Origin: Pseudomonadota bacterium
GTDB lineage: Bacteria; Pseudomonadota; Gammaproteobacteria; Xanthomonadales; Rhodanobacteraceae
Direction of reading: 5' to 3'
Assembly: GCA_029561145.1 (NCBI GenBank)
Contig: JAKQJM010000075.1
Coordinates: forward strand, 1 to 56,155
Length of the DNA: 56,155 nt
Part shown: one piece after another, positions 19,421 to 27,785 of the stretch
Layout of the letters: each line of letters opens with the position of its first letter
Numbering within the stretch: position 1 is the stretch's first letter
The notes under the pieces: generated by a model
What the model was told of the DNA's origin: nothing
The model's database searches: none
What the model saw: the letters and a program-made list of their open reading frames with translations, nothing else
Position numbers and translations under genes: made by a program

Positions 19421-20254
19421 ATGACCTTCATCGAGTCATTGCAGCATGCCTGGCGGCGGAACAACTCGCTGGTCTGCGTCGGCCTCGATCCCGAACCTTC
19501 GCGGTTCCCGCAGCGGTTCGCCGACGATGACGATGCAGTGTTCCACTTCTGTCGCGACATCGTCGATGCGACCGCCGATCTTGTCTGCTGCTTCAAGCCG
19601 CAGATCGCGCACTTCGCGGCGCTCGGCGCGGAAGATGTCCTGCAACGCCTGATCGCGCATATCCACACGCACCAACCGGGCGTGCCGGTGATTCTCGATG
19701 CCAAGCGTGGTGATATCGGCTCGACCGCCCGGCACTATGCCAGCGAAGCATTTGACCGCTACGGTGCCGACGCGGTGACGGTCAATCCGTATCTCGGACG
19801 CGATTCCGTGCAAGCGTTTCTTGACCGGGCCGACAAGGGCGTGGTCATCCTGTGCCGCACCTCGAACGCCGGTTCGGGCGACCTGCAGGATCTCGATATC
19901 GACGGCCGTCCGCTGTACCAGCATGTTGCCCACATGGTTTCCCGCGAATGGAATACGCATGGCAATTGCCTGCTGGTGACCGGCGCAACCTATCCCGAGC
20001 AATTGGCCGAGGTCCGCGCAATCGTCGGCGACCTGCCCCTGCTCGTGCCAGGTATCGGCGCCCAGGGGGGCGACGTCGAAGCCGTGCTGCGCAATGGCCA
20101 GGCCAGCGACGGCCGTGGATTGCTGATCAGCTCGTCGCGGGCGATTCTTTATGCCGGCAGCAATGACGATTTCGCTGATGCCGCTCGCGCGGCGACGCTT
20201 GCCCTGCGCGACGAGATCAATCGTTGGCGCCAACCCGAACCGAACCGGGCCTGA
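19421..20254 (+). CDS. pyrF: Orotidine 5'-phosphate decarboxylase (type 2)
   Basis: This 277-residue enzyme performs the last step of UMP synthesis (OMP to UMP + CO2). The catalytic block is [19 protein letters not shown]. Other family blocks are [31 protein letters not shown] and the phosphate-binding [12 protein letters not shown], which place it in the longer type 2 subfamily. ATG 19421 (MTFIESLQ) was chosen over a TTG seven codons upstream. No strong ribosome-binding site is visible. The coaE start lies two bases after its stop, so the two are co-translated. Confidence 0.95.
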   Translation: MTFIESLQHAWRRNNSLVCVGLDPEPSRFPQRFADDDDAVFHFCRDIVDATADLVCCFKPQIAHFAALGAEDVLQRLIAHIHTHQPGVPVILDAKRGDIGSTARHYASEAFDRYGADAVTVNPYLGRDSVQAFLDRADKGVVILCRTSNAGSGDLQDLDIDGRPLYQHVAHMVSREWNTHGNCLLVTGATYPEQLAEVRAIVGDLPLLVPGIGAQGGDVEAVLRNGQASDGRGLLISSSRAILYAGSNDDFADAARAATLALRDEINRWRQPEPNRA

Positions 20255-20256
20255 GC

Positions 20257-20850
20257 ATGTTCACCGTCGCCCTGACCGGCGGAATCGCCTCCGGCAAGAG
20301 CGCCGTCGAGCGCTGCTTTGCGCGACGCGGCATCGACATTTGCGATGCGGATCGAGTCGCGCGCGACGTGGTTGCCCCCGGCACCGATGGACTGCAGGAG
20401 GTCATCCAGACGTTCGGGCACGCGGTGCTTGGCGCCGACGGCAGCCTGGACCGGAAAGCCATGCGCGAACGGGTCTTTGCCGATCCCGACGCGCGACACC
20501 AACTGGAACGGATCATCCATCCGCGCGTGCGTCGAGCCTTGCGCCAATCCGTGCAGGACATGCGCAGCGCCTACGGGCTGCTCGTCATTCCGTTGCTGGT
20601 CGAGTCGGGAGACTATGCCTGGGTCGACCGCGTGCTCGTCGTCGACGTGCCGCGTGCGCTGCAGATCAGTCGATTGCTGAGTCGCGACGGCATCACGCGC
20701 GACCTCGCCGAATCCATGCTCGACGCGCAGGCCAGTCGCGAACAGCGTCTGGCCATCGCCGACGATGTCATCGACAACAGCGCCGACCTGGATGCACTCG
20801 ACAAGGGCGTCGAAATCCTGCATCGACGCTACCTCGAACTGGCCGGCTGA
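20257..20850 (+). CDS. coaE: Dephospho-CoA kinase
   Basis: This 197-residue P-loop kinase catalyses the final step of coenzyme A synthesis. Walker A is GGIASGKS at residues 8-15. The conserved DADRVARDVVAPG, ERIIHPRVRRAL and VIPLLVESG blocks match the family, and the C-terminal part has ISRLLSRDGITRDLAESML. Its start is two bases from the pyrF stop. In many gammaproteobacteria coaE sits with pilD; here it instead ends a plus-strand row at a strong bidirectional terminator. Confidence 0.95.
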   Translation: MFTVALTGGIASGKSAVERCFARRGIDICDADRVARDVVAPGTDGLQEVIQTFGHAVLGADGSLDRKAMRERVFADPDARHQLERIIHPRVRRALRQSVQDMRSAYGLLVIPLLVESGDYAWVDRVLVVDVPRALQISRLLSRDGITRDLAESMLDAQASREQRLAIADDVIDNSADLDALDKGVEILHRRYLELAG

Positions 20851-20886
20851 ATCGGGCAGCACGCCGTTTTCGAATTGCGCATACAG

Positions 20887-20918
20887 GAAAGCCCCGGGGA
20901 TCGCTCCCCGGGGCTTTC
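20887..20918. terminator. Strong bidirectional terminator between convergent coaE and surface protein gene
   Basis: A perfect 14-base stem (GAAAGCCCCGGGGA / TCCCCGGGGCTTTC) with a TCGC loop lies between the converging genes. Flanking A/T bases give a short T-run in both directions, so it probably serves both. Confidence 0.85.
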
Positions 20919-20937
20919 ATTTGCGGACCCGACGCTG

Positions 20938-23900
20938 TCAGGTGTAGCGGCGCATCATCACCAGGCCGGTCATGCCGAGCATCACCAGCAGGAGCAGGCT
21001 GCTCCAGATCGACCGCGCATCGAGATCGATGGTGTCAACGAAACCCGCCACCCCTTCGCCGTTCAGCGTTGCCGTCGCCGTGCCGACATCGGCGGTGATC
21101 GTGATGACTTCGCTGTACAAGCCTGGCGCCACGGGTGCGAAGCTGTACAACACGGTGCAGTTGGTACCGGCCGCGAGGCCGAACGGCACGGTGCCACACG
21201 TGCCACCCGCTACTTCGGCAAACGGAGCCGATGGCACGGAAATGGCCGTGACCTGCAAGGGGCCATCGCCGGTATTGAGAATCGTCAATGCAAGCTGGTT
21301 GCTCGAGCCGACCAGTTGCGTGCCGAAATTCACCGTGGCCGAGAGCACCCCGACCACACCGGCCCCGCCGACGCCACTCAGTCCGATTGCGCCATTGCCG
21401 ACATCGGAAGTCACCGTCAGGTTCTGACTGGCAGCTCCGCTGGCGGTCGGGCTGAAGTTGTAGTCCAGCGTGCACGAAAGGCCCGCACCAATCGAGAACG
21501 GAACGCCTCCGCAAGTCCCTCCGACCGATGCAAACGGTGCGGCCGCGGCAGTCAGTGCGGTGACCTGTAGCGGACTACCGCCCGTGTTGCTCAACGTGAC
21601 CGTCTGCGCTGCGCTGCTCGCGCCGACGGCAATCGTGCCGAAATCGAGGCTGGTCGGATTGACATTGAGGCTGCCCGGCTGAAGCACCGTATCGGTATCG
21701 GTTGCGGAATTGTTGCCCGGGACGAGGTCGGTCACGCCCGCACCGGCGACGACCGTCGCGGTATTGACGAGGCTACCCGTTGCGGCGCCCGACACGTTGC
21801 AGTTGGCGGTGTAAGTGGTCGAACCACCGGCTGGCAGGTTGGCCGTGTCGCTGATGTTGCCTGAACCCGCCGCTGTGCAGGTGCCACCGCCAGCGCCGAC
21901 GCAGGTCCAGTTACAAGTCAGGGTTGCGGGGAACGTATCGGCTACGGTCGAGCCGGGAGCGTTGCTCGGGCCGGCGTTGCTCGCGGTGATCGTGTAGAGG
22001 GTCGAGCCACCCGCGACCACCGAGGAAACACCGTCGGTCTTGGTGATCGCGAGATCGGCCTGCGGCGTCAACGTGTCGGTATCCGTCGCCGAGTTGTTGC
22101 CCGGCGTCGGGTCGGTGATCGCGCTGCTGATCGTCGCGGTGTTGCTCAGGCTTCCGTTCGCCGCTGCGGAAATCGCGCAACTGGCGGTATAGGTCACGCT
22201 GCCGCCCGCCGGCAAGTTGACGGCATCGTTGATGTTGCCCGAGCCTGCCGCCGTGCAGGTACCGCCACCGGCACCGAGACAGGTCCAGGTGCAGGTTTCG
22301 GTAGCCGGGAACGTGTCAGCGATCGTCGCGCCGGTCACCGGATCCGGGCCGGCGTTGCTGCCGGTGATCGTGTAGGTGACGCTGCCGCCGGGCACCGCCG
22401 TGGTGACACCGTCGGTCTTGGTGATCGCGAGATCGGCACTCAGCGCCCGGCATCCGGTAACCGAAACATCATCGATCGCAAGTCCCTGGAAATTGACCGT
22501 AGTGTCGCCGTCGACATGGAATCGCAGTTCGCTATTGAGCCCGGCAAGACCGTCCGCACGCCGCGACATCTGTGCCCAGCCGGCGCTCGCGCCGATGTTG
22601 GTCGCCGGGTTGCCCGGCGCATCGGTCATCGTCGCGTCGAGAAACTCGAACAAGCGCACTGGAGTGGCGCCGCCTACCTGCTGGAAATCGACGAACAGGT
22701 GATCAAAGTTCGCACTTTCCATCTGGTAGCGCTGCGCCCAGTTGACGACGATCGGTGCCACCAGACCTGCAAGGTTGATGCTCGGCGACAACAGATCCTG
22801 GCTACTCGATACGTTGTAGGTATTGTCGAGATCGGTCTTCCAGCAATTGACGCCGCTGTTGCAGGTGGTGAATGCGGCGAGTGGATTGGCCGTCGTCGTT
22901 GCGGGCGATGCAGGCAATCCGAGTTCCCATTCATCAGCGGCTCCGCTATGCGTGAAGCCTGCCGCACCTGACTCGAAATCGGTCGAGTAAACGGTAGTCG
23001 CCGCAGTTCCGGGCGGGCAGGTCGGCGGTGGTGGCGCTTCGCAGACGCGCAGGCTCCACGACGTCAAGGTGCCGCCATTCGCGCCAGCAGTATCGTCACG
23101 CAAATCGAGAGTCCACACGCCGCCCGCGTTCTCGCCGTCAAACCAGTTCAGTCGATAGGCCAATTCCGGCTTGATCTGAACACCCTTGAGTACCGTGAAC
23201 GAAGGTGGAATGCCCGCCTCGTCGTCCAGGACGAGATCCATCTGCTGCTGCCCTCCGGTCGCTGCCGCACCGATGTCGCTGAACAGGCCGTTGTCGTTGC
23301 CGGCCGGTGAGCGCAGGTGGGCATCGATATCCTGCATCAGGGCGTGATTGAGCACGATATCGACATCCAGATCCGCGATGCGCGGATTGCCCGGGATGGT
23401 GATCACTGAGCTGACCAGTCCTGTTCCCGGACCGATGGTCTTGGGCACATCGGTGCTGGTGTAAGTCGTGCAATTCACACCCTCGTTGGTCGCCGGATGC
23501 ACGCTGACGCTGAGCGTATAGGTCGCCGTGGGCCCGCCGACGGCAGCGGATGAGGAATCGACGAATGCGAAATACGTGCCCGCCGTCTTGACCGTCATGA
23601 ACATGGCTTCGGATGGAATATTCGGATTCGGCGCCACATCTCCGGTGCCGGCATCATCGACGACCAGGATCTGGTTTGCAGCGTCGCCAAACAGGGCGAA
23701 GCCAAGGCGACCATTCCAGACAACGCCATCCCGCTCGGGATCGACGTCCAGCGCCAGATAGACCGTGTCGCCGGCATTGAGGTTGAAGCTGTACCAGTCC
23801 TGCTCGGTAGCGGCAGCAGGATTGCGCGTACCACTGACCCAGCCATTGGCCGGCAATGGGTTGGCGGTCGCCGGCGTATCGTTGGATTCCACTTCCGGCG

Positions 23901-24663
23901 CAGGAGCGCCACTTTGCAGGCGGAAATGCAGTTCGTACGGCCTTTCGGAAGTCGTGCCCGCCGTGAAGTCGTTGATCCGCAGGAAATAGGTGCCGGCAGT
24001 TGGAATTGCCGCACCTGCGATGGATGACGACAGACCGGCAAACGAACCGTTGTCATCGTCGAATTCGATGACCGTGGTGCCGTCGGACGCAAGCAGGGTC
24101 AATTGGCTGTCGGTGCTGCTGCCCGCGGAAAAACTGGTCATGGACGCTGCGTAGACTCGATCGCCGGCGGCCGCAGTAAACGAGTAGAAATCCACATCGC
24201 CATTGGGAAACAGGTTGCCGCGAACGACCTGGTTGGTACCGGGGATTGGAGTGGCCGTCGCAAAGGTGCCGTTGGGTTCGACCTCGCCCACATATCCCTG
24301 CCCCAGCGTTGCCTGCGGGGCATAGATCACGCCGCCGGGGCTGAAGCTCGATGGCTTGGGCTCATTGCTTTGTCCCTTGACCTCATCGGCGATGGACGGC
24401 ATTGCCAGGACCGAAGGCGATGCGGATGCCGACTTGGGCTCCGACAGTTCGGCCAAGTTCATCCATTTCGGTCCCGCTGCCGATTCCTGCCGCTTGAGCG
24501 CGCTTTCATTCGTGCTCGCCAGCGCAAATGCTGGCGAAAGCACGGACGCATGCAACACCCTGCCCGCGGCGTTTGCACCAAGGGCATCGGCCTGTCCGGC
24601 CGACAAGAGCGTCACGCTCAGCGCAACCGCGCCAAACGCACAAGCCTGAAATATTCGAAACAT
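20938..24663 (-). CDS. Large secreted multi-domain protein with PPC, P-domain, DUF11 and choice-of-anchor D repeats and C-terminal anchor tail
   Basis: This 1241-residue protein has a signal peptide (1-27, ending GQADA). Then come two PPC-type beta domains (about 127-245, EVEPNGTFATATPI; and 257-385, EVESNDTPATANPL), a proprotein-convertase P-like domain (398-542), a jelly-roll/MAM-like domain (556-738), two DUF11 repeats (742-862, 868-993; ADLAITKTDGV) and two ASH/choice-of-anchor D repeats (996-1095, 1105-1205). The tail at 1213-1241 (LDARSIW, a hydrophobic stretch, then MMRRYT) looks like a divergent sorting signal. There are about 18 cysteines after the signal, several paired within DUF11 (CTWTC...GTC). 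No catalytic domain is seen. The start has a GGGGGA ribosome site. It was probably built for the cell surface or biofilm matrix; its true role is unknown. Confidence 0.85.
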   Translation of the reverse strand: MFRIFQACAFGAVALSVTLLSAGQADALGANAAGRVLHASVLSPAFALASTNESALKRQESAAGPKWMNLAELSEPKSASASPSVLAMPSIADEVKGQSNEPKPSSFSPGGVIYAPQATLGQGYVGEVEPNGTFATATPIPGTNQVVRGNLFPNGDVDFYSFTAAAGDRVYAASMTSFSAGSSTDSQLTLLASDGTTVIEFDDDNGSFAGLSSSIAGAAIPTAGTYFLRINDFTAGTTSERPYELHFRLQSGAPAPEVESNDTPATANPLPANGWVSGTRNPAAATEQDWYSFNLNAGDTVYLALDVDPERDGVVWNGRLGFALFGDAANQILVVDDAGTGDVAPNPNIPSEAMFMTVKTAGTYFAFVDSSSAAVGGPTATYTLSVSVHPATNEGVNCTTYTSTDVPKTIGPGTGLVSSVITIPGNPRIADLDVDIVLNHALMQDIDAHLRSPAGNDNGLFSDIGAAATGGQQQMDLVLDDEAGIPPSFTVLKGVQIKPELAYRLNWFDGENAGGVWTLDLRDDTAGANGGTLTSWSLRVCEAPPPPTCPPGTAATTVYSTDFESGAAGFTHSGAADEWELGLPASPATTTANPLAAFTTCNSGVNCWKTDLDNTYNVSSSQDLLSPSINLAGLVAPIVVNWAQRYQMESANFDHLFVDFQQVGGATPVRLFEFLDATMTDAPGNPATNIGASAGWAQMSRRADGLAGLNSELRFHVDGDTTVNFQGLAIDDVSVTGCRALSADLAITKTDGVTTAVPGGSVTYTITGSNAGPDPVTGATIADTFPATETCTWTCLGAGGGTCTAAGSGNINDAVNLPAGGSVTYTASCAISAAANGSLSNTATISSAITDPTPGNNSATDTDTLTPQADLAITKTDGVSSVVAGGSTLYTITASNAGPSNAPGSTVADTFPATLTCNWTCVGAGGGTCTAAGSGNISDTANLPAGGSTTYTANCNVSGAATGSLVNTATVVAGAGVTDLVPGNNSATDTDTVLQPGSLNVNPTSLDFGTIAVGASSAAQTVTLSNTGGSPLQVTALTAAAAPFASVGGTCGGVPFSIGAGLSCTLDYNFSPTASGAASQNLTVTSDVGNGAIGLSGVGGAGVVGVLSATVNFGTQLVGSSNQLALTILNTGDGPLQVTAISVPSAPFAEVAGGTCGTVPFGLAAGTNCTVLYSFAPVAPGLYSEVITITADVGTATATLNGEGVAGFVDTIDLDARSIWSSLLLLVMLGMTGLVMMRRYT

Positions 24664-24807
24664 GTTTTCCCCCAGAGAAAGATCGCTTTGACCACCCGGC
24701 AACTGCAATGGCTACGCTAATGTAACCGGTGTTCCATTGTGAGGCCCAGAGAGCCCGCGAGGCATCAGGACTGCAGGCCGAGATGGATTGATGTGACGGC
24801 ATTGCCA

Positions 24808-24836
24808 GCGACCAGGCAGAGTGCATGCCTGGTCGC
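24808..24836 (-). terminator. Hairpin between the two surface-protein genes
   Basis: A perfect 11-base stem (GCGACCAGGCA / TGCCTGGTCGC) with a 7-base loop lies 24 bases after the stop of the upstream (873-residue) protein on the minus strand. It is not followed by a clear T-run. It could separate expression of the two surface proteins. Confidence 0.5.
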
Positions 24837-24859
24837 AAAGTGCCATTTCGAATTGCGGA

Positions 24860-27481
24860 TCAGCGCTTCAGGGCACGCTCCCCGCGATAACCGAACGCAA
24901 CCAGGGCGATTGCCAGCAAGAGCAGCCCCAGCGTGCCGAGCGCCGGCAAGTCGCGCGCGATAATGAATCCGGTCGGGTCCGCCGGACCCGGGGCTGCCGG
25001 GTCGTCGGTTACCGTGGTGGCATCATTCGTGCCATCGCCCTCGGAATCAAAATTGATCGTACCCTGGTTGTTGATCTGGCCAAAAGCAGCGGAGCCGACG
25101 GTGCCATTGATCGTGATCGTCACGCTGCCGCCAGCCGCAATCGCACCGTTCCAGGTGACCGTGCCGCCGGCTTCGATGGCCGTGCCCGATGTTGCCGTGA
25201 CTGAACTGAAACTGACCTGTGACGGCAAGGTGTCGACAAACTCGTCCCCCGGATTGTCCGCCTGCGTACCCGGGCCGGCATTGTTCAGCACGATGGTGTA
25301 GGTAATGGAACCGCCCGGTATCGTGTTGCCGGAAACCGTCTTGGTGCCGCTGACGCCAGCTCCGGCAATGACCGTGGTGTCGTCGGTAGCCGAGTTGTTG
25401 CCGGCATTCGGATCCGTCCCGCCGCCGGTCACCGCAACCGAAGCGGTATTGCTGATGATGATGCCATTGGCAGTCGCCGCGGAGACGGTACAACTGGCCG
25501 CATAGGTCACGCTGCTGCCACTCGGCAGGTTGACGACATCGTTGATGTTTCCTGCGCCGCCTGCAGAGCATGTGCCACCGCCCGCGCCCACACAGGTCCA
25601 GGTGCAGGTCAGCGCAGCCGGGAACGTATCAGCGACTGTGCTGCCCAGGGCATCGCTGGGTCCCGAATTGCTGGCGACGATCGTGTAGGTCAGCGCATCG
25701 CCGGCAACCACCGAGGTTGCGTTGTCGGTCTTGGAGATGGCGAGGTCCGCCGAGACAACGGTCGTATCCGTGTCGGTGGCGCTGTTGTTGCCAGCCACTG
25801 GATCGGGAACGCCGACCGGCCCGGCAACGGTGGCGGTATTGGCGATGATCGTGCCTCCCGCAGTCGAAGCCGGGATTGCGCAGCTTGCGCTGTAGGTGAC
25901 CGAACCGCCGTTGGGCAGGTTGACCACGTCATTGATGTTGCCGGCTCCCGCGGCCGTGCAGGTGCCGCCGACAGCGCCAACGCAGGTCCACGCGCATCCG
26001 GTCAGCGGGGCCGGGAACGTATCCGCGATGGTGCTTGCCGGCGCATCGGATGGCCCGGCATTGCTGGCCGTGATCACGTAGGTAATAGATTGGCCTGCAG
26101 CGGGATTGGTCACGCCATCCGTCTTGGTGATGGCGAGATCGGCAGAGGAGCAGGTAAAGGTGTCGATGTCGAGCGACCAGCTGTCGATGCTTCCGCCGTC
26201 GCCCGCCAGGTCGTCGGATACCGTCAAGGTCCAGGTCCCATTCGGATCTTCGCCGATGAACGCTGCCATCGCTTCTTCGGGCACCAGCGGCGTCGCCGTG
26301 GTCAAGTTGACGTAGGCGTGATCGGTCACCAGGCCATTGTTGGTGGTGTACGGTACCTGTCCGGCAGGGTTGGCATCGTCGTCCCACACCGTGCCGTTGA
26401 ACACATTGTCGTTACCTGCCCCGTTGTCGGTGCTCAGCGTCACCACCGTACCGGCCGGCGAGGTCAACGTGATGTCCAAGTCCGCCGCAAAGGAATGCGT
26501 GATGAAGCTGGTCATGTCGACATCGTGGATCGCGGTTCCTGCGCCGCTGACCACGAGCGTCGACGTCACCACGGCGGGGCCTGTGGGAATCGCCGTTGAT
26601 GTGGCCTGCGTCGCGGTGGGGACCGTGGCGATGATCGGATTGCTGGGCAATGTAGTGATATCGAGCGACCAACTGGCCAGGTTCCCGCCATCGCCGGCCA
26701 AGTCATCGGAAATGGTCAGAGTCCACGTGCCGTTCGGATCCTCTCCGATGAATGCGCCGAACGCTTCTTCGGGCACCAGCGGCGTTGCCGTGGTCAAATT
26801 GACGAAGGCATGGTCGGTCACGAGACCGTTGTTGGTGACGTATGGCACCTGCCCCGCGGGATTGGCGCTGTCGTCCCAGACCGTGCCGTCGAAGACGTTG
26901 TCGTTACCGGCGCCATTGTCGCTCGTCACGGTCACTACCGTACCCGCCGGTGAAGTCAGGGTCACGTCGAGATCGGCGGAAAAGGTATGCGCCAGCGCCG
27001 TAGTCATGTTGAGATCCAGCAAGTAGGGCGCTGCACCGCTGACGACGATCGTCGACGTCACCACGGCGGGACCCGTAGGTACCGCAAGTGGCGTCGTGTT
27101 GGCGAAATTCGCACTGGTCGTATTGCAACCGGCCGGCAGCGCACCGAGCACACCCGGGATGGACACTTGCGCCTGCGCCGCATTCACGCCATGCGTGACA
27201 AAAGCTGGATCATCGCCACCGAGCGCCAGCGACAACGACTCGTAACTGCGCTCGGCCACGGTGTAGGCCGCAGCGGAAACCGGGTCCGTCGCAACCAGTG
27301 GTTTCAGTGTCGACATCTGCTGACCAAGCCCGAGCATTTCCTGCACGGTGGCTTCCTTGCTGACCTGCGCGGTCGCCTGCCCGGCTGCACACAGGAAAGT
27401 GAAGGCCGACACGGTGGCTGCGAGCTTCCACGAACCCCGTCGACCTCGCCGCGTCAACGACGACATCTTGTTATTTGCCAT
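24860..27481 (-). CDS. Secreted P-domain/DUF11 repeat protein with divergent IPTLxxWG-type (XrtH) C-terminal sorting tail
   Basis: This 873-residue protein has a twin-basic N-terminus and signal peptide (about 1-38, ending ATA-Q), then a short helical region. Two near-identical P-domain-like repeats follow (about 127-277 and 290-442, each with SPAGTVVT...NGAGNDNVF, FIGEDPNGTWTL and DDLAGDGG). After these are two cysteine-containing DUF11 repeats (446-575, 577-703) and one without cysteines (708-830). The C-terminus has D-LPALGTLG (845-852), a hydrophobic helix and a basic end (GERALKR). That matches the three-part exosortase signal, with LPALGTLG standing for IPTLxxWG. The start has a GGTGG ribosome site. 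No enzyme domain is seen. Its neighbour shares the DUF11 and P-domain modules, so the two probably have related surface roles. Confidence 0.85.
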   Translation of the reverse strand: MANNKMSSLTRRGRRGSWKLAATVSAFTFLCAAGQATAQVSKEATVQEMLGLGQQMSTLKPLVATDPVSAAAYTVAERSYESLSLALGGDDPAFVTHGVNAAQAQVSIPGVLGALPAGCNTTSANFANTTPLAVPTGPAVVTSTIVVSGAAPYLLDLNMTTALAHTFSADLDVTLTSPAGTVVTVTSDNGAGNDNVFDGTVWDDSANPAGQVPYVTNNGLVTDHAFVNLTTATPLVPEEAFGAFIGEDPNGTWTLTISDDLAGDGGNLASWSLDITTLPSNPIIATVPTATQATSTAIPTGPAVVTSTLVVSGAGTAIHDVDMTSFITHSFAADLDITLTSPAGTVVTLSTDNGAGNDNVFNGTVWDDDANPAGQVPYTTNNGLVTDHAYVNLTTATPLVPEEAMAAFIGEDPNGTWTLTVSDDLAGDGGSIDSWSLDIDTFTCSSADLAITKTDGVTNPAAGQSITYVITASNAGPSDAPASTIADTFPAPLTGCAWTCVGAVGGTCTAAGAGNINDVVNLPNGGSVTYSASCAIPASTAGGTIIANTATVAGPVGVPDPVAGNNSATDTDTTVVSADLAISKTDNATSVVAGDALTYTIVASNSGPSDALGSTVADTFPAALTCTWTCVGAGGGTCSAGGAGNINDVVNLPSGSSVTYAASCTVSAATANGIIISNTASVAVTGGGTDPNAGNNSATDDTTVIAGAGVSGTKTVSGNTIPGGSITYTIVLNNAGPGTQADNPGDEFVDTLPSQVSFSSVTATSGTAIEAGGTVTWNGAIAAGGSVTITINGTVGSAAFGQINNQGTINFDSEGDGTNDATTVTDDPAAPGPADPTGFIIARDLPALGTLGLLLLAIALVAFGYRGERALKR
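26156..27079 (-). repeat. Tandem duplication of P-domain coding sequence
   Basis: Two adjacent copies of about 430 bases (27079-26651 and 26587-26156) encode nearly the same P-like domain, including long shared runs such as NNGLVTDHA(F/Y)VNLTTATPLVPEEA. The nucleotide similarity is also high, which points to a recent duplication or to gene conversion. Confidence 0.8.
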
Positions 27482-27785
27482 TTTTCCACCCCATCTCGAA
27501 TGACCCGAATCGGCGGCCGATGTCAATCCATCCAACCGGCATCTCAGCCCCGCCCCAAGTTACCTGTTCCTGGCAAATGCAAATCGTTGCATGCGTCGTC
27601 GATCCTTGATCCGGCTGCAGACAACGGCAGCGCCCGCCGCGCATCAATACGACGGTGCAACCGCCCCGCATTTCATTGGCTCCCAGACTATCGAATGCCG
27701 ACGAGCCCAGCCCCTCTGGAATGCGGCGTTGCCGACGAAACCTAGTCCTCCGCGGGCGGCTTGTCCAGTACGGAACTTTTCGTCG
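27482..27785. other. 304-base intergenic region upstream of the P-domain/DUF11 gene
   Basis: I see no gene here. The region lies between the Nudix gene stop and the surface-protein start on the same strand. It holds a candidate promoter close to the surface gene and a long otherwise featureless leader. Its length fits an independently regulated surface-protein gene. Confidence 0.6.
27498..27526 (-). promoter_or_regulatory. Candidate sigma-70 promoter of the P-domain/DUF11 gene
   Basis: A perfect -35 TTGACA (27521-27526) is followed after 17 bases by a weak -10 TCATTC (27498-27503). The predicted transcript would start about ten bases before the start codon. The -10 match is poor, so this is tentative. 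Confidence 0.35.
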
